A stretch of 64,000 bases of DNA, taken from NCBI RefSeq assembly GCF_026239735.1, contig NZ_JAPIVT010000005.1:124001-188000 (forward strand), written 5' to 3'. Position numbers and translations under genes: made by a program. Position 1 is the first letter of the stretch, and every line of letters starts with the position of its first letter. The DNA comes from Pedobacter sp. MC2016-05. Lineage in GTDB: Bacteria > Bacteroidota > Bacteroidia > Sphingobacteriales > Sphingobacteriaceae. The notes below the pieces were generated by a model. It was not told the DNA's origin, did not search any database, and saw only the letters and a program-made list of their open reading frames with translations. Below, piece after piece: positions 34,884-43,767 of this stretch.

Positions 34884-35612
34884 ATGATTCACTTTCTAAG
34901 GCAAGTACACCGAGTATGGTTTTTATTTTGGATAATTTTCTTCTTTATCCTTTTTTATCCAATGTATTACCTCACATCTCGTAATCCAAAATATTACTCC
35001 ATTTTAAATCTTTGCAGAAAAGCCAATAGTTTCTGTTGCAGTTTGCTTTCCGGTGTTTGGTACAACTATTATTACGAGGAAAAACTAAATTACAAGCAAA
35101 CGTATATTTATTGTGCCAACCACTCTTCGAATTTGGATATTATGGTGTTTTGTATCATGTGTCATGGTAAATTCCATTTTATGGGCAAAGATGAATTGTT
35201 AAATAATCCTGTTTTAGGAATTTTCTTTAAAACAATTGATATTTCGGTAAACCGTGATAGTAAAATTTCTGCCTTTCGGGCATTTAAAAAAGCTGGTGAA
35301 AATTTAGAAAAAGGAATGAGCTTAATTATTTTTCCCGAAGGAAAAATAGATGATCATTATCCGCCACGGTTGGGCGAATTTAAAAATGGTCCTTTTCGTT
35401 TAGCCATAGATAAAAACATTTCGCTTGTGCCGGTCAGCATTACCAATGTTTGGAAAATTAACTGGGATGACGGCGCCAAATATGGAAGTAAGCCAGGAAT
35501 TTGCGATATTTACGTCCACAAACCGATAGACACATCAAAGTTGGCAGACGTTGATTCTGATTTGTTAAAGGAAAAGGTATTCCAACTCATTGAAAGTGAA
35601 CTAGTAAAATGA
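34884..35612 (+). CDS. plsC: 1-acyl-sn-glycerol-3-phosphate acyltransferase
   Basis: The product has 242 residues with an N-terminal membrane helix (about 12-32). The acyltransferase HX4D motif is NHSSNLD, followed by the FPEGKIDDHYPPR block for glycerophosphate binding and LVPVSITNVWKI. It makes phosphatidic acid at the inner membrane. Its stop overlaps the gatC start by 4 bp (ATGA), so the two are translated together. Confidence 0.9.
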   Translation: MIHFLRQVHRVWFLFWIIFFFILFYPMYYLTSRNPKYYSILNLCRKANSFCCSLLSGVWYNYYYEEKLNYKQTYIYCANHSSNLDIMVFCIMCHGKFHFMGKDELLNNPVLGIFFKTIDISVNRDSKISAFRAFKKAGENLEKGMSLIIFPEGKIDDHYPPRLGEFKNGPFRLAIDKNISLVPVSITNVWKINWDDGAKYGSKPGICDIYVHKPIDTSKLADVDSDLLKEKVFQLIESELVK

Positions 35613-35899
35613 ATTTAGACGCAAAAACCATTTATAAAATTGCCGATTTGGCCAGAATTCATATTGATGAAAAGGAAGTTGAAACCCTAATTCCTGAAAT
35701 GAACAAGATACTTTCGTTTATGGAAAAACTCAACGAACTCGATACCTCAACCGTTAAGCCTTTAGTTTATATGAATGAAACGACTAACGCTTGGCGAGAA
35801 GACGTTGTGAAACAAGAGATATCGACGGCAGATGGACTTAAGAATGCCGCAAAACATACTGAGCAATTTTTTATGGTTCCAAAAATTATCGAAAAGTAA
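35609..35899 (+). CDS. gatC: Asp-tRNA(Asn)/Glu-tRNA(Gln) amidotransferase subunit C
   Basis: The product has 96 residues. It begins LDAKTIYKIADLARIHIDEKE and ends HTEQFFMVPKIIEK, the conserved GatC ends. GatC holds GatA and GatB together in the complex that turns misacylated Glu-tRNA-Gln or Asp-tRNA-Asn into the amides. gatA and gatB are not adjacent, which is common in Bacteroidota. It overlaps plsC by 4 bp. Confidence 0.93.
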   Translation: MNLDAKTIYKIADLARIHIDEKEVETLIPEMNKILSFMEKLNELDTSTVKPLVYMNETTNAWREDVVKQEISTADGLKNAAKHTEQFFMVPKIIEK

Positions 35900-35953
35900 T
35901 TTTGTTACTATTGTAACATCTTACCCTTTACGCTTGTCTAAAAACGAAAAAAC

Positions 35954-36712
35954 ATGGAGAAACCACTTATTACCATAAAAGAAATTGGCCGTAAATATGT
36001 AATCGGATCAGAAGTTATCCATGCTTTAAAATCAGTTTCTTTAGACATTAATAAAGGCGAATTTGTTGCGCTTATGGGCCCTTCAGGTTCGGGAAAATCA
36101 ACCTTGATGAACATATTAGGCTGCTTGGATACGCCATCAAGTGGCACTTACATCTTAAACGGAACGAATGTGAGCCAAATGACTGATGATGCATTGGCCG
36201 AAGTTCGTAATAAAGAGATAGGATTCGTTTTTCAAACTTTTAATCTTTTACCTCGTTCTACAGCGCTGGATAACGTGGCTTTACCTCTAATTTATGCTGG
36301 AAGTAGCAAAAAGGACCGCGAGGCTAGGGCGGCAAAGGCATTAGAAAATGTAAATTTAGGTAACCGTATGGATCATAAACCGAACGAGTTATCTGGAGGT
36401 CAACGCCAACGTGTGGCTGTAGCACGAGCTTTAATAAACAATCCATCTATTATTCTGGCCGATGAACCAACCGGTAACCTGGATACCAAAACCTCAATAG
36501 AGATCATGGGTCTTCTGGAAGAAATACACAGTAAAGGGAACACGATTATCTTGGTTACTCACGAAGAGGATATTGCGCAACATGCTCACAGGATCGTAAG
36601 AATGCGTGATGGTTTAATTGAGAACGATTACGTGAATACTGATATCAAAAATGTTTCTCCACGCCTGCAAGCTTTAAATGATAGTGGCAGCGATTGGGAA
36701 AAAATAAATTAA
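35954..36712 (+). CDS. ABC transporter ATP-binding protein, MacB/LolD class
   Basis: The product has 252 residues. Walker A is GPSGSGKST (about 42-50), the signature is [15 protein letters not shown], Walker B is [12 protein letters not shown], and the switch His lies in ILVTHEED. The closest class is the LolD/MacB ATPases that power lipoprotein release or efflux permeases. No permease is adjacent; an FtsX/MacB-type permease lies 3.3 kb away at 40048 and could be its partner. A CCCC-type repeat follows the stop directly. Confidence 0.92.
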   Translation: MEKPLITIKEIGRKYVIGSEVIHALKSVSLDINKGEFVALMGPSGSGKSTLMNILGCLDTPSSGTYILNGTNVSQMTDDALAEVRNKEIGFVFQTFNLLPRSTALDNVALPLIYAGSSKKDREARAAKALENVNLGNRMDHKPNELSGGQRQRVAVARALINNPSIILADEPTGNLDTKTSIEIMGLLEEIHSKGNTIILVTHEEDIAQHAHRIVRMRDGLIENDYVNTDIKNVSPRLQALNDSGSDWEKIN

Positions 36713-36778
36713 CCCCTAAATCCCCTAATGGGGACTTTTAGGATTTTGTATAATAATTCCCCTGTAGGGGCTAGGGGT
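36712..36778. repeat. CCCCTAAAT-type cloverleaf repeat abutting the adenosyltransferase start
   Basis: Outer arms ACCCCTA (36712-36718) and CTAGGGGT (36771-36778) enclose two hairpins, CCCC-TAAT-GGGG at 36722-36733 and CCCC-TGTA-GGGG at 36759-36770. Similar CCCCTAAATCCCC elements are frequent in Bacteroidota. It runs from the ABC gene stop codon to the base before the next ATG. Confidence 0.8.
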
Positions 36779-37327
36779 ATGAAAATCTACACTAAAACTG
36801 GCGATAAAGGACAAACCTCATTAATTGGTGGTACTCGTGTCCCGAAATATCATTTACGCATAGAAACTTATGGAACAGTTGATGAGCTAAACTCTCACAT
36901 AGGGTTAATCATGTGTCAGGATATCGCTCCCGAATACAAGAAATTATTGAAAGAAATTCAGGATAGGTTATTCACAATAGGGGCAACGTTAGCGGCAGAT
37001 CCAGAAAAATCGAAGATGAAAATTCCTGATCTACATGAAACTGATATTATTTTATTAGAACAGGAAATGGATTTAATGAATGAAGTGCTGCCTCCTTTAA
37101 AGCACTTTGTTTTACCAGGCGGAAATACTACTGTTTCTTACTGCCAGATTGCCAGATGCGTTTGCAGAAGGGCAGAACGCTTAACTGTTGAGCTTGCAGA
37201 AAAAAGCTTTGTAGACGAAAAAGTTAGCGTTTATCTAAATCGCTTGAGTGATTATTTGTTTGTTTTGGCACGAAAACTGAACATGGATTTTAGCGCAGAA
37301 GAAAACATCTGGATACCTCGTATTTAA
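36779..37327 (+). CDS. Cob(I)alamin adenosyltransferase, PduO type
   Basis: The product has 182 residues from the start at 36779 (MKIYTKTGDKGQT). An upstream ATG at 36728 lies inside the repeat and is rejected. The ATP-binding TKTGDKGQTSLIGGTRV motif and the later CQIARCVCRRAERLTVELAE helix, with VYLNRLSDYLFVLAR, are those of PduO-type enzymes. It transfers the adenosyl group of ATP to cob(I)alamin to form adenosylcobalamin. That cofactor is what the CarH-like regulator at 49833 would need. The repeat just upstream may affect its translation. Confidence 0.93.
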   Translation: MKIYTKTGDKGQTSLIGGTRVPKYHLRIETYGTVDELNSHIGLIMCQDIAPEYKKLLKEIQDRLFTIGATLAADPEKSKMKIPDLHETDIILLEQEMDLMNEVLPPLKHFVLPGGNTTVSYCQIARCVCRRAERLTVELAEKSFVDEKVSVYLNRLSDYLFVLARKLNMDFSAEENIWIPRI

Positions 37328-37412
37328 TGGTGGAAAAATAAGTTTGTTTTGCTCAAAAATTTTAATATACTTTGCGCATTGTTAAGAACAAGAATTTAAT
37401 TGAATTGAAGAT

Positions 37413-37634
37413 ATGTATTGGACATTAGAACTAGCATCGCACTTGGAAGACGCACCTTGGCCTGCAACTAAAGATGAATTAATTGATTATGGTATCCGTT
37501 CTGGCGCACCAGTAGAAGTTATTGAGAACTTGCAAGCGTTAGAGGATGATGGCGAACCTTACGAAACTATTGAGGAAATTTGGCCAGATTATCCAACTAA
37601 AGAAGACTTCTTCTTTAATGAGGATGAATACTAA
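37413..37634 (+). CDS. DUF2795 family protein
   Basis: The product has 73 residues, MYWTLELASHLEDAPWPATKD to the acidic end FFFNEDEY. The conserved LASHLEDAPWPATKDELIDY block, followed by EVIENLQALEDDGEPYETIEEIWPDYP, is typical of Bacteroidota DUF2795 proteins. It has no signal peptide or membrane helix and is strongly acidic. Function is unknown; the gene stands alone and ends with a terminator. Confidence 0.85.
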   Translation: MYWTLELASHLEDAPWPATKDELIDYGIRSGAPVEVIENLQALEDDGEPYETIEEIWPDYPTKEDFFFNEDEY

Positions 37635-37652
37635 ATTTTATAAAGCATAAAG

Positions 37653-37678
37653 AAACCTTTCGCAAAAACGAGAGGTTT
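37653..37678 (+). terminator. Terminator hairpin after the DUF2795 gene
   Basis: AAACCTTTCG (37653-37662) pairs imperfectly with CGAGAGGTTT (37669-37678) and is followed by TTTT. It lies 19 bp after the stop. Confidence 0.65.
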
Positions 37679-37804
37679 TTTTATGACTTCTTTACAACGA
37701 AAAGGAGTTTGATTATCAACCAATTAAAAATATAATTTACATTTTTTAAACAAAAGTATTCTAGCTGTGTTAATACATCAACATTTACTTAAAAAATTAA
37801 CACT

Positions 37805-37963
37805 ATGGGAAATTTATTGTATTTAGTCGCAGTAGTATTGGTTATACTATGGGTGATCGGCTTCGTGTTCCACGGCTTTGGCGATGTGGGTAACATCATT
37901 CACGTTTTATTGGTAATCGCAATTATTGCAATCTTGCTTAAAGTTATAGGCAGAGCAACATAA
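37805..37963 (+). CDS. Small membrane protein, lmo0937/DUF5670-like
   Basis: The product has 52 residues: MGNLLYLVAVVLVILWVIGF, then FHGFGDVGNIIHVLLVIAIIA and a basic end KVIGRAT. It has two membrane helices with a Gly-rich turn between them. The pattern LYxVAVVLVILWVIGFV...GxIIHVLLVIAIIAILxxI matches the lmo0937-type family, widespread small stress-linked membrane proteins of unknown function. The open frame is only 159 bp, but the family match and the terminator after it support a real gene. Confidence 0.85.
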   Translation: MGNLLYLVAVVLVILWVIGFVFHGFGDVGNIIHVLLVIAIIAILLKVIGRAT

Positions 37964-38021
37964 AATATGTTAAGCGAACATTCATCAATTTGTAGCGTAA
38001 AATCTTAAATATTGATGAATT

Positions 38022-38057
38022 AGAAAGGGTGTTTCATTATTATGAAACACCCTTTCT
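38022..38057. terminator. Bidirectional terminator between small membrane protein and ispD
   Basis: AGAAAGGGTGTTTCAT and ATGAAACACCCTTTCT form a perfect 16-bp stem with loop TATT, flanked by TTTT on the plus side. The convergent genes on either side make a shared terminator likely. A second inverted pair, TTCATCAAT/ATTGATGAA, lies at 37981-38019. Confidence 0.85.
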
Positions 38058-38061
38058 TTTA

Positions 38062-38727
38062 TTAACGCTTTAACAAAAGTTCTGCTAACTCTAAATCAAC
38101 AGGATAGGTTATCTTAATATTATTTCTTTCGCCTTCCAAAATGTGAATAGCTTCACCAATAGCCTCAACAACGCTGGCGTCATCAGTAAAACTCACCGAA
38201 TAATCTTGTCGGTAAGCCTCTTTTAAAATTTTTAAACTAAAGGTTTGAGGCGTTTGTACCAGGAAGATTTCATTTCGTTTCAATGCCGATGTTTTATCGT
38301 CTTTAAACATTCTTACACTGTCGCTCGATTGAACAGCAGCAATAACGTTACCATGCAGTTCAGCCTCCTTAAAACACCCGTCAATCAATTTTTTCGAAAC
38401 TAACGGACGAACGGCATCATGAATGGCAACAAAAGATTCTTCATTAATGGAGTTAATTGCATTTTTAACCGAATAAAAGCGTTCGGCGCCACCATCAATC
38501 ACTTGGTGCGGTATCCTAAAATTGAACTCTTCGCAAAGCCTTTTCCAGTAGCCCTGTTGTTCTTTGTTTAAAACTAATAAAATTTTAGGTTGAGTATCGC
38601 TTTGCGCAAAAGCTTTTATGGTGTGCATTAAAACCGGGAGGTTTTTTAGCAACAAAAATTGTTTTGGGGTTTCCGTCTGCATCCGATTGCCAGAACCGCC
38701 TGCTACAATTATAGCGTAGTATTTCAT
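38062..38727 (-). CDS. ispD: 2-C-methyl-D-erythritol 4-phosphate cytidylyltransferase
   Basis: The product has 221 residues. The N-terminus YAIIVAGGSGNRMQTETPKQF is the nucleotide-binding loop, with FVAIHDAVRPLV and TFSLKILKEAY...FTDDASVVEAIG as later conserved blocks. It catalyses the third step of the MEP isoprenoid pathway and feeds the isoprenoid enzymes at 50722-52105. Only 71 bp, filled by heptamer repeats, separate it from queA upstream. Confidence 0.95.
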   Translation of the reverse strand: MKYYAIIVAGGSGNRMQTETPKQFLLLKNLPVLMHTIKAFAQSDTQPKILLVLNKEQQGYWKRLCEEFNFRIPHQVIDGGAERFYSVKNAINSINEESFVAIHDAVRPLVSKKLIDGCFKEAELHGNVIAAVQSSDSVRMFKDDKTSALKRNEIFLVQTPQTFSLKILKEAYRQDYSVSFTDDASVVEAIGEAIHILEGERNNIKITYPVDLELAELLLKR

Positions 38728-38741
38728 TCGAGTATCTAGAG

Positions 38742-38797
38742 ATTAGTATTTAGTACTTAGACCAATTTATCTAAATACTAAATACTAAGTACTAAAA
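38742..38797. repeat. Inverted heptamer repeat tract (TTTAGTA / ACTAAAT units)
   Basis: Units ATTAGTA, TTTAGTA, CTTAGAC (38742-38762) are followed, after a short spacer, by TCTAAAT, ACTAAAT, ACTAAGT, ACTAAAA (38770-38797) in the opposite sense. The period is 7 bp in both halves. The tract fills the gap between queA and ispD. Confidence 0.82.
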
Positions 38798-38798
38798 T

Positions 38799-39848
38799 CT
38801 ATATAATTAGCATGGCATCACCATAACTATAAAATTTATATTTTTCTTTAACTGCTACTTCGTAAGCATTCATTACATTTTCATAACCACCAAATGCACT
38901 TACCATCATCAATAATGTTGATTCTGGCGTGTGGAAGTTTGTAATCATTGAATTAGCAATGTTAAACTCGTAAGGAGGGAAGATAAACTTGCTTGTCCAG
39001 TCATTTGCAGCCTTTAATGTTCTGTTTGCTGATACCGCAGATTCTATTGAACGCATTGAAGTCGTTCCAACTGCACAAATTCTTCTTTTTTCCTCTATGG
39101 CTTTATTTACAATATTAGCATCTTTTTGTTCGATGATAAATTGCTCTGAATCCATTTTATGTTTAGTCAAATCCTCTACCTCAACAGTCCTAAAGGTTCC
39201 TAACCCAACATGTAAGGTTACTTCCGCAAATTCTACACCTTTAAGCTCAAGGCGTTTCATCAACTCGCGACTAAAGTGTAGACCCGCAGTTGGAGCTGCT
39301 ACAGCACCTTCGTGTTTAGCGAAAATGGTTTGGTAACGTTCTTTATCTTCAGCAGTTGCTTTACGTTTAATGTATTTCGGAAGCGGGGTTTCACCTAAAA
39401 TTTCTACGTTTTTTCTAAATTCTTCGTCTGTTCCTTCAAATAAGAAGCGAATGGTACGCCCACGAGAAGTAGTATTATCAACAACTTCAGCAACCAATAA
39501 GTCATCGTCGCCGAAATATAATTTATTACCTACCCGAATTTTACGAGCCGGATCTACTAAAACATCCCATAAACGTAACTCTTTATTTAATTCGCGAAGC
39601 AAAAAAACCTCGATAGTAGCGCCAGTTTTCTCTTTATTACCGTATAAACGAGCAGGAAAAACTTTTGTGTTATTCAATATCATTACGTCTTTGTCATCGA
39701 AATAACCAAGCACGTCTTTGAAAATTTTATGTTCAATTTTACCACTGTCTTTGTGTAAAACCATCAAACGTGCTTCATCGCGTTGTTCGGCTGGATTGTT
39801 TGCAATTAGTGACTCTGGTAGATTGAATTTGAATTGTGATAATTTCAT
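38799..39848 (-). CDS. queA: S-adenosylmethionine:tRNA ribosyltransferase-isomerase
   Basis: The product has 349 residues from the start at 39848 ([15 protein letters not shown]), which is the family N-terminus. The ATG at 39911 would add a non-conserved stretch and lies upstream of the -7 box at 39871-39878. Motifs include [35 protein letters not shown] and [17 protein letters not shown]. QueA makes epoxyqueuosine at the tRNA wobble position. It is followed by ispD across a repeat tract. Confidence 0.95.
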   Translation of the reverse strand: MKLSQFKFNLPESLIANNPAEQRDEARLMVLHKDSGKIEHKIFKDVLGYFDDKDVMILNNTKVFPARLYGNKEKTGATIEVFLLRELNKELRLWDVLVDPARKIRVGNKLYFGDDDLLVAEVVDNTTSRGRTIRFLFEGTDEEFRKNVEILGETPLPKYIKRKATAEDKERYQTIFAKHEGAVAAPTAGLHFSRELMKRLELKGVEFAEVTLHVGLGTFRTVEVEDLTKHKMDSEQFIIEQKDANIVNKAIEEKRRICAVGTTSMRSIESAVSANRTLKAANDWTSKFIFPPYEFNIANSMITNFHTPESTLLMMVSAFGGYENVMNAYEVAVKEKYKFYSYGDAMLII

Positions 39849-39870
39849 TCTTGATGAATTTTTTGAGGTG

Positions 39871-39878
39871 CAAAAATA
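39871..39878 (-). promoter_or_regulatory. Candidate -7 element (TATTTTTG) for queA
   Basis: The minus strand reads TATTTTTG, 22 nt upstream of the ATG at 39848. It supports the shorter start. Confidence 0.5.
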
Positions 39879-40047
39879 CGAATTTAATTTTTCTTTTTCG
39901 TATTTTATCAAACGTAATTACAGTATACAATGTTTTGGTTAATTAAATATTGAAAAATAAGTCGCTTAACTCAGAAACGCCACAAAATTAACTAGTTTTG
40001 AAAATGAGTTGTAACCTTTTTATATGCTGTGCATCTAACCATTAATT

Positions 40048-41292
40048 ATGATAATCTTTAGGCTAATAGGGGAAAGTTTTCGTTTTGCTTTTGATGCACT
40101 ACGCCAAAATAAAATGCGTACCATGTTATCGCTTCTTGCGATCACAATAGGGATTTTTACCATCATCGCTGTTTTCTCAGCAGTAGATACCTTTCGTGGT
40201 AAACTTCAGTCAAGTGTAGATAAATTGGGATCGAATACGATTTATGTTCAAAAATGGCCTTGGAGTTTTGGCGATAACTACCCTTGGTGGAAATACATGA
40301 ACAGACCACAGCCTTCGCTTCGTGATTTTGCTGCTTTAAGAGAACGAATGGGGAACGCCCAGGGAATCACCTTTGAAATTTCGACGAGTGATAGGACAAT
40401 AAAATACAGGAGTAATTCTGTTGAAGGGATAAATGTTTCTGCAGCTTCGCATGATTTTGATAAAACCTGGAATTTCGAACTTCAAGCCGGTCGTTATTTT
40501 ACTGAAACCGAAAGCAATAACGGCTCACCTGTGTTGTTGATGGGTGCAGATGTCGCTGACGGATTATTTGGTGGAGATGACCCAATAGGTAAACAAGTAC
40601 AAGTTTTAGGCAGGAGATTAACAGTTATTGGTGTATTTAAAAAAGAAGGTGAGGATATGTTGGGTACTTCTTTGGATAAAAATGTGAATATCCCTATAAA
40701 TTTTGCCAAGAGCATTCTTGATATTCAAAATGAACGATATGGGCCACAAATTACAGTGCGTGGAAATGATAATGTTTCGCTTGAAGAAGTAGAAAGCGAA
40801 TTGAAAGGTTTAATGCGATCTATCCATAGAATCAGACCTGGACAGGAAGAAGATTTCGCCCTGAATAAAACAACCATACTTTCCAATCAACTAGATTCGA
40901 TGTTTACCATGGTAAATTGGGCAGGTTGGATTATTGGAGGTTTCTCAATATTGGTTGGAGGCTTTAGTATTGCAAATATCATGTTCGTGTCCGTTAAAGA
41001 GCGAACAAACATTATTGGTATTCAAAAATCATTGGGAGCAAAAAACTATTTTATTCTATTGCAATTTATCTTCGAATCTATCTCCCTATGTATTTTGGGA
41101 GGGCTGCTCGGACTTTTGCTGGTCTATTTGATTGCACTATTACTCGGAGCACTTACAGGATTTTATATTATACTGGGAGTAAACAACATATTACTCGGCA
41201 TTTGGATATCTGTAATTATTGGAACGATATCGGGATTCTGGCCGGCATATTCCGCATCAAGATTAGATCCGGTTGAGGCCATCAGAAGCTAA
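40048..41292 (+). CDS. ABC transporter permease, MacB/FtsX type
   Basis: The product has 414 residues. One N-terminal helix (about 22-45, MLSLLAITIGIFTIIAVFSA) is followed by a large periplasmic MacB-PCD domain (about 46-285). Three C-terminal helices form the FtsX domain (IVGGFSIANIMFVSVKERT, then two more). The start of the coding text, FRFAFDALRQNKMRT, is typical of this class. It acts with an ATPase such as that at 35954, probably in efflux or lipoprotein movement. It has no adjacent ATPase or membrane-fusion gene. Confidence 0.9.
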   Translation: MIIFRLIGESFRFAFDALRQNKMRTMLSLLAITIGIFTIIAVFSAVDTFRGKLQSSVDKLGSNTIYVQKWPWSFGDNYPWWKYMNRPQPSLRDFAALRERMGNAQGITFEISTSDRTIKYRSNSVEGINVSAASHDFDKTWNFELQAGRYFTETESNNGSPVLLMGADVADGLFGGDDPIGKQVQVLGRRLTVIGVFKKEGEDMLGTSLDKNVNIPINFAKSILDIQNERYGPQITVRGNDNVSLEEVESELKGLMRSIHRIRPGQEEDFALNKTTILSNQLDSMFTMVNWAGWIIGGFSILVGGFSIANIMFVSVKERTNIIGIQKSLGAKNYFILLQFIFESISLCILGGLLGLLLVYLIALLLGALTGFYIILGVNNILLGIWISVIIGTISGFWPAYSASRLDPVEAIRS

Positions 41293-41395
41293 AATGTTAT
41301 TCGTCTTGAAGGAATTAGCCAAGACGGATCTTTACTGTCAGTTTCGACCTTTGCTATTTGTTATTCATATTATAATACGAAAACTCTAAAATTAA

Positions 41396-41430
41396 AAACC
41401 CTTCGCCAGATCATTTCTAGCGAAGGGTTT
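41396..41430. terminator. Terminator hairpin between convergent permease and aminotransferase
   Basis: AAACCCTTCGC (41396-41406) pairs with GCGAAGGGTTT (41420-41430), an 11-bp stem followed by TATATA and preceded by A-rich sequence. It can serve both convergent genes. Confidence 0.75.
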
Positions 41431-41471
41431 TATATATAAACTGAAAATTCCGAATTTCTAACTGCAAATAA

Positions 41472-42668
41472 CTATGCTAGCTTGCCTAGTGCTTCTTTAA
41501 TTCGTCTTAAAGCTTCTACTAAACTTTCATCAGAAGCTGCATAGGATAAACGGATATAATTATTGTTTCCAAAAGAATCACCACCAACGGTAGCTACGTG
41601 GCCAACGTTTAGCAAATACAGCGCTAAATCAGAAGAGTCTTTGATGATATTCCCTTCCGCATCTTGTTTGCCGAAAAATGAACTGATTTCTGGAAAGAAA
41701 TAGAATGCGCCATCCGGAAGGTTTGTTTTAACACCAGGAATTTCGTTTAGTAAATTGTAAACCAATTCTCTACGACGAAGAAATGCTTCTTTCATGGCTA
41801 AAACACTGTCCAGACCCTGCTCATAAGCTACAATGCCCGCTCTTTGTGCAATTGAACAAGTTCCTGAAGTGGTCTGTCCCTGCAATTTATCATTTGCAGC
41901 AGCAATTTCTTTGTTTGCTGCAATATAACCTAATCTCCAACCCGTCATTGCGAATGCTTTCGAAAAGCCATTAACGATAATTACTCTATCTTTAATACTC
42001 TCAAATTGTGCGATAGATTCGTGCTGATCAACAAAATTGATATGCTCATAAATCTCATCCGACAGGATATAAATGTTAGGATGTTTCTCAAAAACCTTAA
42101 CTAAAGCTGCCAATTCATCCTTGCTGTAAACTGAACCAGTAGGGTTACATGGCGATGAAAACATAAACAACTTCGATTTTGGTGTTATAGCAGCTTCTAA
42201 TTGTTCAGGCGTAATTTTGAAATTGCTCTCGATATCTGTATCGATGAAAACGGATTTTCCTTCAGCTAAAACAACCATTTCGGAGTAGGAAACCCAATAT
42301 GGCGTAGGAATAATCACTTCATCATCTGGATCTATCAAAGTTAAAATTACATTTGATAGCGATTGTTTTGCGCCGGTAGAAACTACAATTTGCGAAATAT
42401 CGTAATCGAGATTATTTTCTGTTTTTAATTTGTTAACAATAGCTTGACGTAAATCTGGGTATCCTGGTACCGGAGAGTATCGGGTGTAGTTATCATCTAA
42501 AGCCTTTTTTGCGGCATTTTTAACGTGGTCAGGCGTATTGAAATCAGGTTCGCCAACACTTAAACTTATAATATTAACACCTTTTGAGGCCAATTCACGG
42601 CCTAATTTGGTCATTTTAAGTGTCGCAGATTCTGATAGATTGTTGATTCTTTTGGATAAGGTGCTCAT
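41472..42668 (-). CDS. Pyridoxal-phosphate aminotransferase, class I (aspartate type)
   Basis: The product has 398 residues. It shows SVGEPDFNTPDHVK near the start, SSPCNPTGSVYS, and LSDEIYEHI with the cofactor Asp. The Schiff-base lysine lies in NGFSKAFAMTGWRLGY, and a C-terminal Arg in NNYIRLSYAAS binds the substrate carboxylate. These fit the Igamma aspartate aminotransferase subgroup, which transfers the amino group of aspartate to 2-oxoglutarate. Other substrates are possible. It is a single-gene unit. Confidence 0.92.
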   Translation of the reverse strand: MSTLSKRINNLSESATLKMTKLGRELASKGVNIISLSVGEPDFNTPDHVKNAAKKALDDNYTRYSPVPGYPDLRQAIVNKLKTENNLDYDISQIVVSTGAKQSLSNVILTLIDPDDEVIIPTPYWVSYSEMVVLAEGKSVFIDTDIESNFKITPEQLEAAITPKSKLFMFSSPCNPTGSVYSKDELAALVKVFEKHPNIYILSDEIYEHINFVDQHESIAQFESIKDRVIIVNGFSKAFAMTGWRLGYIAANKEIAAANDKLQGQTTSGTCSIAQRAGIVAYEQGLDSVLAMKEAFLRRRELVYNLLNEIPGVKTNLPDGAFYFFPEISSFFGKQDAEGNIIKDSSDLALYLLNVGHVATVGGDSFGNNNYIRLSYAASDESLVEALRRIKEALGKLA

Positions 42669-42759
42669 GGTTAATTACTTTGAACACAAATATATAAACC
42701 AAATATTATTCTGCACTAAAAAAGGCATAGTTTTTCTCATTTAATTTGAGTGATAAGCG

Positions 42760-42767
42760 TATTTTTG
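42760..42767 (+). promoter_or_regulatory. Candidate -7 element (TATTTTTG) for the CDF transporter, short leader
   Basis: TATTTTTG ends 13 nt before the GTG at 42781, so any leader would be only a few bases long. Confidence 0.45.
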
Positions 42768-42780
42768 TGAAAAATATCCC

Positions 42781-43767
42781 GTGACGATTAAAAAGCAAGC
42801 GATTATAATTTCATTAGTGGTTAGTATTTTGTTAATGCTAGCCAAATTTGTGGCCTATTTTATCACAGGTTCAAATGCCATTCTAACTGATGCAGCCGAA
42901 AGCATTGTAAACGTAATTGCTGGCAGTTTTGCGTTCTACAGCATCTATTTAAGTACGCAACCGCGAGATGAAAACCACCCTTATGGCCACGGAAAAGTAG
43001 AATTTTTTTCTGTCTTTGTTGAAGGAATTTTGATTCTTCTAGCAGGTATAATCATTATATTCAAATCATCTTACAATTTAATTTATCCTCACGCTGTCGG
43101 GCAGCTTTTACAGGGAACCATAATTATTGGGATCACTGGTTTAGTAAATATGATTGTGGGTTTATACCTGGTTAAAGTTGGGAAAGAGCAGCATTCTGTA
43201 ACGCTCCAGGCAGATGGAAAACATCTACTTACAGATACTTATACTAGCGTAGCTATTGTTATCGGCTTAGTGCTTATTCAAATAACAAATATAATTTGGT
43301 TGGATAGTCTGCTTTCTATTATCGTTGGTTTTTACATTGTATATTCTGGCTATAAGTTAACCAGAAGTTCAGTTGGTGGGTTAATGGATGAAAGCGACTT
43401 TACCTTAGTGGAAGAAGTTGTTGATGTACTACAGAACAATAGGCATAACCCCTGGATTGATGTACACAATCTTCGTACGCAACAATACGGCCCTGATTTT
43501 CACATAGATTGCCACGTTACACTGCCTTACTATTTCGATCTGAATCAAGTTCATAGAGAAATTTCACAGATTGATGAACTTATTAATAAAAACGGAATTC
43601 GAAAGGCAGAACTATTTATCCATGCAGACCCGTGTTTGCCTGCGTGCTGCCATTATTGCCATATGAGCGAGTGCCCGGTGAGGGCAGAAGCCTTCAAAAA
43701 GGAAATTATCTGGACGCCTGAAATTGTGATCAAGAACAAAAAGCATTACGAAAATGAGTTACTTTAA
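42781..43767 (+). CDS. Cation diffusion facilitator transporter with Cys-rich tail
   Basis: The product has 328 residues, starting at GTG. Six membrane helices span about 8-185, with the metal site suggested by LTDAAESIVN and LLTDTYTSVAI, and HPYGHGKVEFFS between. A cytoplasmic domain follows (about 200-280). The C-terminus is unusual: Cys at about 285, 289, 290, 293 and 298 with His between (HYCHMSEC). CDF proteins export Zn, Fe, Mn or Co in exchange for protons. The Cys cluster may bind metal. The Nudix gene overlaps its end by 14 bp. Confidence 0.9.
   Translation: MTIKKQAIIISLVVSILLMLAKFVAYFITGSNAILTDAAESIVNVIAGSFAFYSIYLSTQPRDENHPYGHGKVEFFSVFVEGILILLAGIIIIFKSSYNLIYPHAVGQLLQGTIIIGITGLVNMIVGLYLVKVGKEQHSVTLQADGKHLLTDTYTSVAIVIGLVLIQITNIIWLDSLLSIIVGFYIVYSGYKLTRSSVGGLMDESDFTLVEEVVDVLQNNRHNPWIDVHNLRTQQYGPDFHIDCHVTLPYYFDLNQVHREISQIDELINKNGIRKAELFIHADPCLPACCHYCHMSECPVRAEAFKKEIIWTPEIVIKNKKHYENELL

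Noticed and set aside
36728..36778. Longer N-terminus of the cobalamin adenosyltransferase
   Set aside because: The extra 17 residues come from the CCCC repeat; the family begins at MKIYTKTGDKGQT.
35954..41292. ABC ATPase and permease as one operon
   Set aside because: They are 3.3 kb apart with genes on both strands between them; a functional link is possible, but not an operon.
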